Notes under the pieces: model-generated
Seen by the model: the letters and a program-made list of their open reading frames with translations, nothing else
Told to the model about the DNA's origin: nothing
The model's database searches: none
Shown: in pieces, positions 30,624-30,713 of the stretch
How positions within the stretch are numbered: position 1 is the first letter of the stretch
How the letters are laid out: each line of letters begins with the position of its first letter
Program-made: the position numbers and the translations under genes
From: Lingula anatina
Taxonomy: Eukaryota; Brachiopoda; Lingulata; Lingulida; Lingulidae
Length of the DNA: 30,713 nucleotides
NCBI RefSeq assembly: GCF_001039355.2
Contig: NW_019776146.1
Location: forward strand, 70,788 to 101,500
Direction of reading: 5' to 3'

Positions 30624-30713
30624 ATTCCATTCCATAAGAGGGGTGAAAGGTGGGGCAGGTCCATTGCATTAGAGGGGTGATAGGTGGGGCGAGTCCATTG
30701 TATTAAGGGGGGG
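30624..30713. repeat. 34-bp tandem repeat reaching the window edge
   Basis: The core AGAGGGGTGA recurs at 30637 and 30671, with AAGGGGGG in register at about 30705, giving a 34-bp period with small differences. The array continues past the right edge. Confidence 0.75.

Larger units (their letters stand above)
29615..30713. other. upstream region of the AKAP9-like gene
   Basis: No convincing coding sequence on either strand. It includes a TATA-like AATATATAG on the minus strand near 29742-29750, two copies of CATACGCTGTC at about 30138 and 30177, and tandem repeats at the right edge. The promoter probably lies here or in the adjacent CpG-rich block, but I cannot place the start site. Confidence 0.4.

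Noticed and set aside
30463-30672. 69-codon plus-strand open frame at the right edge
   Set aside because: Its second half is the 34-bp repeat; no family resemblance and no splice or promoter support.

Overview
The window is eukaryotic nuclear DNA, AT-rich outside exons, with spliced genes, many microsatellites and several small foldback transposon-like elements. Intron lengths (about 180 bp to 5.5 kb) and the protein suggest an invertebrate bilaterian, possibly a lophotrochozoan such as a mollusc. That placement is an inference.

Almost the whole window is one minus-strand gene encoding a very long coiled-coil scaffold. I recognise it as an AKAP9 (AKAP450/CG-NAP/yotiao) homologue of the AKAP9/pericentrin family. 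I traced 29 coding exons from the start codon at 29614 down to 1486. Every junction keeps the reading frame, giving 8608 coding bases and about 2869 codons. The C-terminus, including the PACT centrosome-targeting domain expected in this family, lies beyond the left edge. Family landmarks appear in the right order: the basic N-terminal start in exons 1-2, a GKQ..ID block (exon 4), an IQEFQAAI block (exon 6), a QLM..VE.MQK block (exon 7), a TYTFAEKNFEDNY block (exon 10), a NERLLSVLSDTVKTT block (exon 26), TDEGFELSQ (exon 27), and RLQAAVDRLL through IELNKAEGLIEGYEAEK (exons 28-29).

Layout, right to left in the sense of transcription. 30713-29615 is upstream DNA with a 34-bp tandem repeat at the edge, a possible upstream ORF and a possible 5'UTR splice acceptor. 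29614-26132 holds six small exons; their introns carry three hairpin/MITE-like elements and a partial duplication of exon 5. 25495-18806 holds the large exons 7 and 10. 18805-13315 is a 5.5-kb intron with a candidate alternative first exon at 14685-14581. 13314-1486 holds 19 further exons. 1485-1 is intron or downstream sequence with one unrecognised open frame.

The main points beyond the plain gene model are: a probable GC-AG intron carrying a long GU/GA repeat; the alternative first exon, plus a possible intronic polyadenylation end after exon 10, which together could split the locus into two products; a partial exon-5 duplication with a decoy splice donor; two MITE families; and sequences matching the CTCF consensus, one of them exonic. 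I see no novel multi-gene system, CRISPR array, tRNA or rRNA gene.
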